Origin: Williamsia sp.
GTDB lineage: Bacteria; Bacteroidota; Bacteroidia; Chitinophagales; Chitinophagaceae
Assembly (NCBI GenBank): GCA_015069695.1
Contig: JADCRZ010000004.1
Coordinates: 248,001-312,000 of the forward strand
Length of the DNA stretch: 64,000 nt
Reading direction: 5' to 3'
Made by a program: the position numbers and the translations under genes. This document shows, one piece after another, positions 36,304-44,724 of the stretch (its first letter is position 1; each line of letters opens with the position of its first letter). A model generated the notes under the pieces. The model was given only the letters and a program-made list of their open reading frames with translations. It made no database searches and was not told where the DNA came from.

Positions 36304-36346
36304 ATCAGCATGGCAGATATAGAGAAAATCGCCCTGCCATGCTGAT
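36304..36346 (-). terminator. Hairpin after the T9SS substrate gene
   Basis: A 13-bp perfect stem (36304-36316 with 36334-36346) and a 17-nt loop lie 18 bp past the stop of the minus-strand gene. The T-run that follows is weak, so it may be a 3' end stabiliser as much as a terminator. Confidence 0.55.
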
Positions 36347-36363
36347 AAATAGAGAAAGAAAAT

Positions 36364-39300
36364 TCACTCTTTTACAAATTTGAGATTGCTCCGGCTGCCG
36401 GCGCCCTGCAGGGAAATAACGTACATACCGGGCTGGAAGCTGCCGACACGCTGATTCAGGATCCCGTTGATCTGGCTGATCGTTCCTTTGGCCTCTGCCA
36501 CCAGCTTGCCATCCAGTGTGCTTACCCGGGCCGTATAGCTGGCCAGTGCAACTCCTCCCTGGATAGACAGGTAATTTTTCACCGGGTTGGGGAAGAGGGA
36601 CGGACCAGCCGGCTGGGTGCCCAACTTTACCAGGAGTGTGTTGGACTGGGTCTTTTTTCCATCCAGGTCTACCTGCTGGAGGCGGTAATAGTTTAGACCT
36701 GGCAGCGGAAGGGAATCCGTCAGCCCGTAACTGTGCGGTACGCTGCTTGTTCCGGCCCCTGTTACTTTTCCGAGGGGATAGAACGTTCTGCCGTCGGCTG
36801 ATCTTTCTACTATAAAGTAAGCGTTATTTGTTTCCTGGTCGGTTTTCCAGTTTAGCAAAACCTGGCTGCCCTGGGCTGCTGCTTCAAACCGGCTGAGCTT
36901 AACAGGGAGGGCCTGGTCAACCAGCGTCATGCGGGTGAATATAGGAAGGTGATCGGAAGCCGAATTTGCATTGTACCCGGAAATATAAGTTCTGGCATCT
37001 TCGATATCGGTTGAATTGCTGATGTAATTTTTCTTCAACTCGTTGGAGATGATGATGTGGTCAATCAGTCCTGTACCGCTGATAAAGCTGACTTTTCCGG
37101 CGGAATCCAGCGGATAAGTAACGGCGCCGTAATTGGCTGTGTCTGTAACAAATGCCCTGTAAGGAGAAACACCGCCCGCATAGATAGAACCTGCTACCCT
37201 GTCGTTGTAGTCACCGAGCAGAATGATATTGTCGTCTTTGTAGTAAGTATCAAGTGTATCTTTCAAAACACGAACATCGTATACACGCCGGTTGTAGCTG
37301 GTCACATCAGAAGCGGATTTTGCATGAATGTCGATCACCCGCACACGTTTGGTTTTGCCCCCGATTGAAACATCGAATGTAGCCATAAAAGGCAGCCTGC
37401 CGGACGACCAGAAATGGGACGCGGAATCGGGATAGCCTGGCAGCGTTGCCTGGTTGTTACGCAAACTGTCGAACAACCCTTCCATCATAACCCTTTGCTC
37501 CACCAATTGTGCTGTTGCCGCATTGTAGATGAACCCGATCTTTTGTGGTGGGAAAGTAGGATCAGGCGGGTTGAATGAATAAGACCACCGGTTAGACAGC
37601 ACGGCTCCATAGCCGGGGAGCTTTGACATCAGCATACCAATGGCACTATCGCTGGATACTTCTTCCACACCAACTACATCCAGGTTAAGATGCTGGAACA
37701 CCGTAGAAATATTGTCGATTTGGGTGGTAATCTTTTGCGGCGTCGGGTTGTTGGTAGAGTTCGAGCCAAAGAAGCTGAGGTTGTACGCACCCACATCAAA
37801 TGTTTCTGCTTTCGGGTAAGATGAACCAGTAAGCAGGATGATAGAAGAGTCAAGTCCCGAGCCTGTGAATCTTAGCCTTCCTTCAATTTTCAAAGCCTTT
37901 GATGCAGGGGCAAACCGGATATAAACAGGCGTACCATTCTGCAGGGCAGCTGCACTGACCAGGACTGAAGCAGAAAATGCTGTATTGTCCAGGGAAAGCT
38001 GGTAACTCTCCGGAGCAGAAACGGTGACATCACCATAACCAAAGCCCTGCAGGCTGAATGTTTGTGAAGCTGAATTGCTGCCAGCTGATACTTCTCCGAA
38101 GTTAAGGGCAGAAGCGCCCGCTGATAACAGTTTTGAGCGGTCGCTGATATTTACATCATCCAGGGTCCAGCGGGCCGCACCCAGTTCAGGTGAGGAAATA
38201 TATTTAAAGGCGATAAAAAGACGGGGAGAGGATTTGTAAGCAGAGAGGTTGATTCCATCTGTCAGTGTCCACGTATTGAGTACAGTTGGAAAGGCTGCCT
38301 GCAGGTCGGTCCAGGTTGCATTCCGGGGATCGCTGTAACCATCGTAACTTGTGGAGACCAGCAACTGCAGGATAGGGCCTGCAAATTCCACCCGGCTGTA
38401 AAAGTTCAGAATAGGTGTAGCAACTCCACCAATCGCAAGCGGAGACGAAATCAGCCAGTCTTCGTTTTCTACGGCTCCGCCCGAGTAGCCGTTTATATCA
38501 ACCCCATTGGTACTGTTGTTTCCAAACTGGCTGCAGGCAAAAGCCTGTGTTCCGGTAACGCTGTACGATATAAATCCGCCTCCCGGCTGGCCCAATGCAG
38601 TACAGGTATTGAAATTAAAGCTCAGGTTCGCGGGATCAATGCCTTGTCCGTTCACGGAAACGTTTAACGTGGCTGCCCCTGTACTGCTGTTTGCGATGGT
38701 ACCACTCAAAGCTCCGGCAGCAGTTGGCAAAAACTTTACAAACACCGTTTTTGGCGAAACCACATCTTCTGGTGCCAGCTCGAGAGAAGTACTATATGAT
38801 CCGTTTGCAGCACCTGAAATAGTGTAAGGCCCCGAACTCGTTACAGTAATGGGAGCAGAAAGGCTGGTGCCTTTGATTGTATACTGCAGGGGGGCAGAAG
38901 TTTGACCAACGGGCGTAGAAGGAAAACGCAATGCATTCGTATCGAGTGTAAGCAAGGGAGTTCCGGCTGCTGCACTGGCAGCCCCGGCAAACTGCACCCT
39001 GTTCAGGCTGAAAGTACCGCCAGCAGCGCTTGCTCCCCAACCATAGAACCGGATTGTATCGGGCGTGGTGGCATTGCTCAGGTTAAAAGCGATCTTGCAA
39101 TTGGCGATTGCAGTTGTGGTTGATGTGCTTACGAGTTTAAAAATATTGCCTGGTTCAACTGTAAGCTCGCTTCCTCCAAAGCTTGCCGGAAGGTTCGAAT
39201 TGTAGTTATCTGCACTCGAACGCACAGCGAACTGGGAAATGCCTGTACCCGATCGCTGAACTGTAAACGTCATGGTATCCAGAGAAAGGGAATAGTTGGC

Positions 39301-39597
39301 TTGAGGCGTAATAATTACCTCATAGTATTCAGTTAGGTTAATAGTAGAAGTCAGCGGCCAGCCCTGGAAGCTAAAGCGCCCACTGGCATTGGGGTTCGTG
39401 TTGGGATTCCCTACTACATGAAAACTGCCAAAGCTAATACCTGTGGCTGTCGGAACAGGCGTTGGATCGGTCTTGCCTCCTGCTCCGCTTACCACTCCTG
39501 AAAATGTATAAACAGCCGTAAAATTTTGCGCAGACAGGCTAAGGTGTAACAAAAGCACCAGTAAACTGCAGAAAGCAGCAGGTAAAAATTTATGCAT
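36364..39597 (-). CDS. Secreted endonuclease/exonuclease/phosphatase-family protein, T9SS substrate
   Basis: 1077 residues from MHKFLPAAFCSLLVLLLH at 39597, a signal peptide ending near SLSAQ. The N-terminal half consists of Ig-like and choice-of-anchor segments. At about residues 590-890 lies an EEP domain: VVGVEEVSSDSA, VRVIDIHAKSASD, LLGDYNDR and the final SASDHLPI. The C-terminus (PSLFPNPVKNYLSIQGG, then GMYVISLQGAGSRSNLKFVK) is a type IX sorting domain, so the protein should be secreted and attached or released at the cell surface. A phosphodiesterase or nuclease on extracellular substrate is likely (inference). Confidence 0.87.
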   Translation of the reverse strand: MHKFLPAAFCSLLVLLLHLSLSAQNFTAVYTFSGVVSGAGGKTDPTPVPTATGISFGSFHVVGNPNTNPNASGRFSFQGWPLTSTINLTEYYEVIITPQANYSLSLDTMTFTVQRSGTGISQFAVRSSADNYNSNLPASFGGSELTVEPGNIFKLVSTSTTTAIANCKIAFNLSNATTPDTIRFYGWGASAAGGTFSLNRVQFAGAASAAAGTPLLTLDTNALRFPSTPVGQTSAPLQYTIKGTSLSAPITVTSSGPYTISGAANGSYSTSLELAPEDVVSPKTVFVKFLPTAAGALSGTIANSSTGAATLNVSVNGQGIDPANLSFNFNTCTALGQPGGGFISYSVTGTQAFACSQFGNNSTNGVDINGYSGGAVENEDWLISSPLAIGGVATPILNFYSRVEFAGPILQLLVSTSYDGYSDPRNATWTDLQAAFPTVLNTWTLTDGINLSAYKSSPRLFIAFKYISSPELGAARWTLDDVNISDRSKLLSAGASALNFGEVSAGSNSASQTFSLQGFGYGDVTVSAPESYQLSLDNTAFSASVLVSAAALQNGTPVYIRFAPASKALKIEGRLRFTGSGLDSSIILLTGSSYPKAETFDVGAYNLSFFGSNSTNNPTPQKITTQIDNISTVFQHLNLDVVGVEEVSSDSAIGMLMSKLPGYGAVLSNRWSYSFNPPDPTFPPQKIGFIYNAATAQLVEQRVMMEGLFDSLRNNQATLPGYPDSASHFWSSGRLPFMATFDVSIGGKTKRVRVIDIHAKSASDVTSYNRRVYDVRVLKDTLDTYYKDDNIILLGDYNDRVAGSIYAGGVSPYRAFVTDTANYGAVTYPLDSAGKVSFISGTGLIDHIIISNELKKNYISNSTDIEDARTYISGYNANSASDHLPIFTRMTLVDQALPVKLSRFEAAAQGSQVLLNWKTDQETNNAYFIVERSADGRTFYPLGKVTGAGTSSVPHSYGLTDSLPLPGLNYYRLQQVDLDGKKTQSNTLLVKLGTQPAGPSLFPNPVKNYLSIQGGVALASYTARVSTLDGKLVAEAKGTISQINGILNQRVGSFQPGMYVISLQGAGSRSNLKFVKE

Positions 39598-39800
39598 GTA
39601 ACAGTTGATTTTGAACATTCGGAACGCAAGCGATCGCCGGTGGGTGGGTTCTTCAGGGATGGATCAGCAACTCTTCCAGGCAAATCTAAGTGCTTTCCTT
39701 TACTCTGCGGGTTAAAAAACTGTTTCCTTGCTTTGAAAAATTCTTTATCGATCCCGTTAAAAGTCTTCCTTCTGCTGTGTCTCCCGCCCTTTAGAATCTC

Positions 39801-39831
39801 TTTGGCAGAAACAGATAATTATATACCTTTG
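39801..39831 (+). promoter_or_regulatory. Promoter of the rpsF-rpsR-rplI operon
   Basis: TTTG (39801-39804), a 19-nt spacer, and TACCTTTG (39824-39831) match the Bacteroidetes consensus fully. Transcription would begin near 39838, about 55 nt before rpsF. Confidence 0.88.
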
Positions 39832-39892
39832 CACCCCCGTAGCAGAAATTATTCCTATACGGAAATTTTATTTTTTAAACAAAAACAGGGAA

Positions 39893-40246
39893 ATGAACAA
39901 TTACGAATTGATGGTGATTTTTACCCCTGTGCTTTCTGAAGAGGAGTATACTTCGATTCAGAAAAAATATACTGATCTGGTCACTGACAATGGCGGAGAA
40001 GTAGTGCACACCAACCCATGGGGATTAAAATCACTGGCGTACCCGATCCACAAAAAGACCACTGGTCTTTACTGGGTAACGGAATACAAAGCGCCATCCG
40101 ACTTCAATGAGAAGCTGAAAATCCAGCTTCTGCGTGACGACAATGTCATGCGTCACATGTTCACTGCACTCGATAAATACGCCGTCGAGTACAATGCCAA
40201 AAAGAGAAGTGGTGTACCTACATCCAACGAAAAAGTGGAGAGCTAA
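39893..40246 (+). CDS. rpsF: 30S ribosomal protein S6
   Basis: 117 residues beginning [18 protein letters not shown], with [17 protein letters not shown] and [16 protein letters not shown]. These are the S6 family patterns. S6 binds S18 on the platform of the 30S subunit, which fits rpsR just 2 bp downstream. It is the first gene of the S6-S18-L9 operon. The last 20 residues are a polar tail. Confidence 0.96.
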   Translation: MNNYELMVIFTPVLSEEEYTSIQKKYTDLVTDNGGEVVHTNPWGLKSLAYPIHKKTTGLYWVTEYKAPSDFNEKLKIQLLRDDNVMRHMFTALDKYAVEYNAKKRSGVPTSNEKVES

Positions 40247-40248
40247 CA

Positions 40249-40515
40249 ATGGCAAAGACAAACGAGATCAAGTATTTAACGGCGATCAAGACCGAAAAAA
40301 GACAGAAAAAATACTGCCGTTTCAAAAAGTTCGGGATCAAATACATCGACTATAAAGATGCGGAGTTCCTGAAAAAATTCCTGAACGAGCAGGGGAAACT
40401 ACTGCCCCGCAGAATCACCGGCAACTCGCTGAAATACCAGCGCAAGGTAGCCGAGGCAGTAAAAAAAGCCCGCCAGATGGCAATATTGCCTTACGTAACC
40501 GATCTACTAAAATAA
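40249..40515 (+). CDS. rpsR: 30S ribosomal protein S18
   Basis: 88 residues. It carries [37 protein letters not shown] and [13 protein letters not shown], the S18 core. It partners S6 on the small subunit. It starts 2 bp after rpsF and ends 10 bp before rplI, all in one operon. Confidence 0.97.
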   Translation: MAKTNEIKYLTAIKTEKRQKKYCRFKKFGIKYIDYKDAEFLKKFLNEQGKLLPRRITGNSLKYQRKVAEAVKKARQMAILPYVTDLLK

Positions 40516-40525
40516 GGAGGAACCC

Positions 40526-40978
40526 ATGCAGGTAATATTAATTCAGGATGTTGACAACCTGGGTGGCGTCAACGAGCTGGTAAGCGTAAAAAACGGCTAT
40601 GCAAGGAATTTTCTGATTCCTAAAAAGCTTGCAGTAGAAGCAAGTCCTTCTTCCCTGAAACAAATGGAAGAAAAAAACAAGCAGCTGCGCAAGAAAGAAG
40701 AAAAAATGCTGGCCGAGATCAACAAGGTAACAGAAGTGCTGAAAGCTTCTCCCCTACAGATCGTTGCGAAAACCGGTACTTCAGGCAAAATCTTTGGCAG
40801 CGTTACTTCGCTGCAGATTGCACGGGCTATCAAAGACCAAAAAGGCTTTGACATCGATCGCAGACGCATCCACATCAGCGACGACATCAAGGAACTGGGT
40901 ACCTACAAAGCAACCATCGATTTTGGCAATAACAATACAACGGAGATCGACTTTGAAGTAAAAGGTGAGCAGGCCTAG
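40526..40978 (+). CDS. rplI: 50S ribosomal protein L9
   Basis: 150 residues starting MQVILIQDVDNLGGVNELVS, followed by KNGYARNFLIPKKLA, the L9 N-terminal domain, a long helix (EEKNKQLRKKEEKML) and the C-terminal domain with KIFGSVTSLQIARAI. L9 sits at the base of the L1 stalk. It is the last gene of the operon; a purine-rich AGGAGG (40515-40520) precedes it, which is unusual for this phylum. Confidence 0.97.
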   Translation: MQVILIQDVDNLGGVNELVSVKNGYARNFLIPKKLAVEASPSSLKQMEEKNKQLRKKEEKMLAEINKVTEVLKASPLQIVAKTGTSGKIFGSVTSLQIARAIKDQKGFDIDRRRIHISDDIKELGTYKATIDFGNNNTTEIDFEVKGEQA

Positions 40979-41007
40979 CCGGCTGAAACCGATTGATTTT
41001 CTTGGTA

Positions 41008-41039
41008 ATACTCAAAATATTTTTTTAGATTTTGAGTAT
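41008..41039. repeat. 11-bp inverted repeat between rplI and the RRM gene
   Basis: ATACTCAAAAT (41008-41018) is repeated inverted at 41029-41039 with a 10-nt T-rich loop. It may end the L9 operon or be an operator for the RRM gene, because it overlaps the likely -33 box (TTTG 41031-41034) of the next promoter. Confidence 0.7.
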
Positions 41040-41063
41040 ATTATTAACAAATTTATATCTTCG
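41031..41063 (+). promoter_or_regulatory. Probable promoter of the RRM gene
   Basis: TTTG at 41031-41034 and TATCTTCG at 41056-41063, spaced by 21 nt, match the consensus with one mismatch and slightly long spacing. It would give a leader of about 115 nt. Confidence 0.45.
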
Positions 41064-41119
41064 TACGGCCTTTAATGATCATTACAGTGTAACAATTGTT
41101 CTCTGAGCGTTTCAAGTAA

Positions 41120-41191
41120 ATGTTTCTCTGGTTCATTGGTACTGTGTTTCATTATGGTTTTTCCTTTCATTATTTAAACAAAAAAAGATGA
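41120..41191 (+). CDS. Possible upstream ORF coupled to the RRM gene
   Basis: A 23-codon frame starts at ATG 41120 and ends with TGA at 41189-41191, overlapping the RRM start codon as ATGA. The peptide is rich in aromatic residues (MFLWFIGTVFHYGFSF, then HYLNKKR). It has no known relatives that I recognise. The exact stop-start overlap suggests translational coupling, but a chance frame in the leader is possible. Confidence 0.35.
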   Translation: MFLWFIGTVFHYGFSFHYLNKKR

Positions 41192-41607
41192 ACATTTACG
41201 TCGGAAACCTCAGTTGGACAATGACTGAGCAGGATTTACAAGACTTATTCACCCCCTACGGTGAAGTAACTTCTGCAAAAATTGTTACAGACAAATTCAA
41301 CAACAACCGCAGCAAAGGTTTTGGCTTCGTTGAAATGACAAACGACAGCGAAGGCCAGGCAGCCATCGACGGTTTGAACGGTACTGAAGTATCAGGCCGC
41401 AACATCGTTGTAAACGAATCACAGCCTAAACAAGGCGGCGCTTCAGGCGGCGGTGGTGGTTACAAGAAAAAAACTTTCGGTAGCGGCGGCGGCGGCGGAA
41501 GCCGTGGCGGCTATGGCGGAGGCGGAAGCCGCAGCGGCGGAAGCGGATACGGAAGTGGTGGCGGAAGAAGCAGCGGTGGCGGTTTCAACAGACGCAACGA
41601 CTACTAA
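41188..41607 (+). CDS. RRM-type RNA-binding protein with Gly-rich tail
   Basis: 139 residues. The RRM fold (1-80) has RNP2 NIYVGNLSWTMTE and RNP1 SKGFGFVEM, with aromatic residues that stack on RNA bases. The rest is a Gly/Ser/Arg-rich tail (GGGGGSRGGYGGGGSRSGG) like those of cold-shock-related RNA chaperones in Bacteroidetes and cyanobacteria. It probably binds many mRNAs and prevents misfolding. It is monocistronic with a strong terminator and a long leader. Confidence 0.93.
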   Translation: MNIYVGNLSWTMTEQDLQDLFTPYGEVTSAKIVTDKFNNNRSKGFGFVEMTNDSEGQAAIDGLNGTEVSGRNIVVNESQPKQGGASGGGGGYKKKTFGSGGGGGSRGGYGGGGSRSGGSGYGSGGGRSSGGGFNRRNDY

Positions 41608-41629
41608 AAACTATCATTCTTTGCTCTTA

Positions 41630-41654
41630 AAGGCTGTCTTTTCAAGACAGCCTT
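41630..41654 (+). terminator. Intrinsic terminator of the RRM gene
   Basis: An 11-bp stem (41630-41640 with 41644-41654, 3-nt loop) is followed by a run of T to 41659. Confidence 0.96.
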
Positions 41655-41716
41655 TTTTTATTAAACCATTATTCCTTTACCTTAGCTTCATTTAAATTGT
41701 CAATCATTTTTATACC

Positions 41717-42973
41717 ATGGCAGACGTATTTGAAAAGCTTGTAAAAGACGGAGGGCCAATCGGCCAGCACATGAGCCGGGCTCACGGATATTTTACTTTT
41801 CCCAAGCTGGAAGGAGAATTGGGAAACAGGATGTTTTTCAGGGGAAAGGAGAAAATAGTATGGAGCCTGAATAATTATCTCGGCCTCGCCAACCATCCCG
41901 AAGCGCGAAAAGCTGATACAGAGGCAGCCGAACGCTGGGGAATGGGCTACCCGATGGGCGCCCGCATGATGAGCGGAAACAGTGTTTTGCATGATGAGCT
42001 TGAAACAGTGATTGCTGATTTCTTACATAAAGAAGATGCCATGCTGCTCAACTTCGGCTACCAGGGCATCATGAGCTGTATCGACGCACTGGTAAACAGA
42101 CGCGATGTAATTGTGTACGATGCAGAAAGCCATGCCTGCATTGTAGACGGCATCAGGCTCCATCTGGGCCATAGTTATGCATACAAGCACAACGATGTGG
42201 AAGACTGCGAAAAACAGCTGCAAAGGGCCGTAAAGATGACCGAAAAAACAAATGGCGGCATCCTGCTCATCACGGAAGGTGTGTTTGGAATGGCAGGCGA
42301 CCAGGGCAAGCTGAAAGAAATCGTTGCGCTTAAAAGTCAATACCCCTTCAGGATCTTGATCGATGATGCACATGGCTTTGGTTGTATGGGCCCTACCGGT
42401 GCTGGCGTTGGGGAAGAACAGGGATGCCAGGACGAAATTGACCTGTATTTTTCCACCTTCGTGAAATCAATGGGAAGTATCGGCGCTTTTATCGCCGGTC
42501 CTAAAAACGTGTTGTCCTACCTGCGCTATAATACCCGCTCCCAGATATTTGCCAAGAGCTTGCCCATGATTGTAGTAGAAGGCATGCTCAAGCGCATGGA
42601 AATGCTGAAAACCATGCCCGAGCTCAAGGAAAAACTTTGGTACAATGTCAGAAAACTTCAAAATGGACTCAAAGAAAGAGGGTTCGACATTGGAAAAACA
42701 AACAGTCCTGTTACCCCCGTTTACATGAAAGGCGATGTACCTGAAGCCACCGCCATGATCCTCGACCTCCGCGAGTATTACAATATATTTTGCTCTATCG
42801 TCGTATATCCTGTTATTCCCAGGGGACAGATCATCTACCGGATCATACCTACCGCCGTTCACACAGACGAAGACATTGAATTGACCCTGCAGGCTTTTTC
42901 AGAAACCAAGAAAAAGCTGGACGCCGGTATTTACAAGTCAAAGGAAATCCCCGATATGGCAGAGGCCTTGTAA
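41717..42973 (+). CDS. Serine palmitoyltransferase-like PLP enzyme (α-oxoamine synthase)
   Basis: 418 residues of fold type I. It has SLNNYLGLANHPE, ARMMSGNSVLHDELE, the LIDDAHGFGCMGPTGAG loop holding the PLP-binding Asp and His, and STFVKSMGSIGAF, where the Lys binds PLP. In Bacteroidetes this group includes serine palmitoyltransferase, which starts sphingolipid synthesis, and the length and motifs fit that. 8-amino-7-oxononanoate synthase and 2-amino-3-ketobutyrate CoA ligase are the alternatives. It stands alone. Confidence 0.82.
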   Translation: MADVFEKLVKDGGPIGQHMSRAHGYFTFPKLEGELGNRMFFRGKEKIVWSLNNYLGLANHPEARKADTEAAERWGMGYPMGARMMSGNSVLHDELETVIADFLHKEDAMLLNFGYQGIMSCIDALVNRRDVIVYDAESHACIVDGIRLHLGHSYAYKHNDVEDCEKQLQRAVKMTEKTNGGILLITEGVFGMAGDQGKLKEIVALKSQYPFRILIDDAHGFGCMGPTGAGVGEEQGCQDEIDLYFSTFVKSMGSIGAFIAGPKNVLSYLRYNTRSQIFAKSLPMIVVEGMLKRMEMLKTMPELKEKLWYNVRKLQNGLKERGFDIGKTNSPVTPVYMKGDVPEATAMILDLREYYNIFCSIVVYPVIPRGQIIYRIIPTAVHTDEDIELTLQAFSETKKKLDAGIYKSKEIPDMAEAL

Positions 42974-43402
42974 GCTGCCAGGGGTAAAAAAGAAAATCCC
43001 GCCATACGGCGGGACGCACTAATCAAATACCATTAACCATTAAACCTTATCCTATGAAAACTCGAAGGTAAATGTTCGAGTTGAAACATTGAATCTATTC
43101 AAAAAAAAGTTTGGTTATAATTCCATGAAATTGATGCGGATCAATTTTCGCCTAAGTACTTACCCTGATCTTTCCCTAGGCATTTTCTATCATCCTCCTC
43201 TTATTTTCTCCTTCTACACGGCATAAAAAAGGGCCCGGATAGACATCCAGCCCCGTTTAAAATCCAATATCCTATGAAAAACCTGCCCTACAGACACACA
43301 GTTGTAAAGATTGGTTGCACAGCCAAATGATTATTTATACTTACGTACCGGCACCGTAAATTGGGCCGTTTTAAAACCCGCTTAGAAGCAAATATCTATC
43401 TC
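42974..43402. other. Intergenic region with hairpins and two tiny ORFs
   Basis: A 7-bp GC-rich stem (42997-43003 with 43008-43014) with T-run on its minus strand side, and a 7-bp repeat (43060-43066 with 43075-43081). The motif TATCCTATGAAAA occurs twice (43048 and 43268 areas) at the start of ORFs of 5 codons (43054-43071) and 18 codons (43274-43330). No protein family or promoter with both boxes is seen. It may hold a small RNA or short peptides. Confidence 0.35.
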
Positions 43403-43969
43403 ATGCACAAAATCGTTGTTGCAGTTTCAGGTGCCAGCGGAGCTATTTACGCGCAATTGGTACTCGATAAACTCTTGTCTGTGCCCAGCCAGTGGTCAGA
43501 GGTCTCCCTTGTAATGACAGACAACGCAGCCCAGGTTTGGAAGGGTGAATTAGAGAATGAAGCGTATGCAGACTACCCTTTTAAACAATACCATTTGCGT
43601 GATTTTACCGCCCCATTTGCCTCCGGCTCAGGTCAGTACGATACAATGATTATTGTACCCTGCTCAATGGGTATATTAGGCAGGATTGCCTACGGCATTT
43701 CCAATGATTTAATTACCCGCGCAGCAGATGTGATTTTAAAAGAAAGAAGAAAACTGATTTGTGCGGTCAGGGAAACGCCTTACAACCTGATCCATATCAG
43801 AAACATGGAAACCCTTACCATGGCAGGGGGTATCATATGTGCCGCCACCCCCTCCTTTTATAGCAAACCAAAAACAATACAGGAAGTGGCGGCAACTGTG
43901 GCAGACAGGATCCTCGATCTGGCGGGCATCCGGATTGATACGTTCAGATGGGGGAATGGGGAAGAATAG
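43403..43969 (+). CDS. ubiX: UbiX-family flavin prenyltransferase
   Basis: 188 residues from MHKIVVAVSGASGAIYA at 43403. The flavin-binding start VAVSGASGAIYAQL, the IIVPCSMGILGRIAYGISN loop and RRKLICAVRETPYNLIH are all typical of UbiX/Pad1. It makes the prenylated FMN cofactor used by UbiD-type decarboxylases, as in quinone synthesis. The next ORF (lolA) is convergent with a 6-bp gap. No ubiD lies in the window. Confidence 0.92.
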   Translation: MHKIVVAVSGASGAIYAQLVLDKLLSVPSQWSEVSLVMTDNAAQVWKGELENEAYADYPFKQYHLRDFTAPFASGSGQYDTMIIVPCSMGILGRIAYGISNDLITRAADVILKERRKLICAVRETPYNLIHIRNMETLTMAGGIICAATPSFYSKPKTIQEVAATVADRILDLAGIRIDTFRWGNGEE

Positions 43970-43975
43970 ATTTGC

Positions 43976-44629
43976 TTACCGCAGATCAACTTCTTCTACG
44001 CCGGGATACTTGGCTTTTTCAAATACAAACTGGTTGTCGTTTACAGCAGCATTTCCATTCATGGAGTTAACTGTATACGTGTATTTATTGCCGTTTTTTT
44101 CCAGGATTGAGGCACTGTAGATGGCCTGTGTACCCTTGTCTACATACACATACACCTTGTGAAAGGTCTTGCCTTTATCGGTCGGTGTCATTTCGATTTC
44201 CTGGATGGTTTTGGCACCTACTTTTTTTTCTCCATTCAGTTTGTAAAGAAAATCCTTGTCATAAAAATTGGTAAAAAGTTTCTGCGGTGTGATCGTTGTG
44301 GCCGTGGGGTCAACCTTGGTGATGGTTACTTCATTGGAAGATTTATCGTAGGTCCATACATTTTTTCCATCACAAAAAATTTCCTGTCCCTGCATGGTGA
44401 CGCGGTACTTGGGCCCTTTCATAAATACGGTTCCGGTTTTATTGCCCTGCAGCTTTCCTTTTGCATCTTCTACCTTCAGGTTAAAAGCTGATTGAACGGC
44501 TTTATAGGTTTTGAACTTGGCGCTCACCTTATCCAGGATCTGCTTTGCTTCAGGATCACTGCCGGTTTGGCCTACAGCAATTACAGTTGCGCAAAAAAAC
44601 AAGACAAACAGGATCGCGTTTTTCCTCAT
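43976..44629 (-). CDS. LolA-family outer-membrane lipoprotein carrier
   Basis: 217 residues with a signal peptide (AILFVLFFCATVIAVGQ). The body matches LolA-like proteins: ILDKVSAKFKTYKAVQSAF, GTVFMKGPKYRVTMQGQEIF and the ITPQKLFTNFYDKDFLY. It should be a periplasmic chaperone that carries lipoproteins between membranes. It follows ftsK on the same strand after 95 bp. Confidence 0.85.
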   Translation of the reverse strand: MRKNAILFVLFFCATVIAVGQTGSDPEAKQILDKVSAKFKTYKAVQSAFNLKVEDAKGKLQGNKTGTVFMKGPKYRVTMQGQEIFCDGKNVWTYDKSSNEVTITKVDPTATTITPQKLFTNFYDKDFLYKLNGEKKVGAKTIQEIEMTPTDKGKTFHKVYVYVDKGTQAIYSASILEKNGNKYTYTVNSMNGNAAVNDNQFVFEKAKYPGVEEVDLR

Positions 44630-44724
44630 GTTACTGGCTTTACGTGTTTAAAATTTTGTACAGATGGCTAAAAAGAACAGTCCATTCTGACGACAATCCC
44701 CGCCACAAATATGATAAAGGGCTG

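Noticed and set aside
36364-39597. Possible CRISPR or tandem repeats in the large secreted protein gene
   Set aside because: The similar segments are degenerate Ig-like protein repeats, not regularly spaced DNA repeats.
43361-43402. Upstream start for ubiX giving 14 more residues
   Set aside because: The family N-terminus begins with MHKIVVAVSGASG at 43403; the extension comes from a TTG in non-coding sequence.
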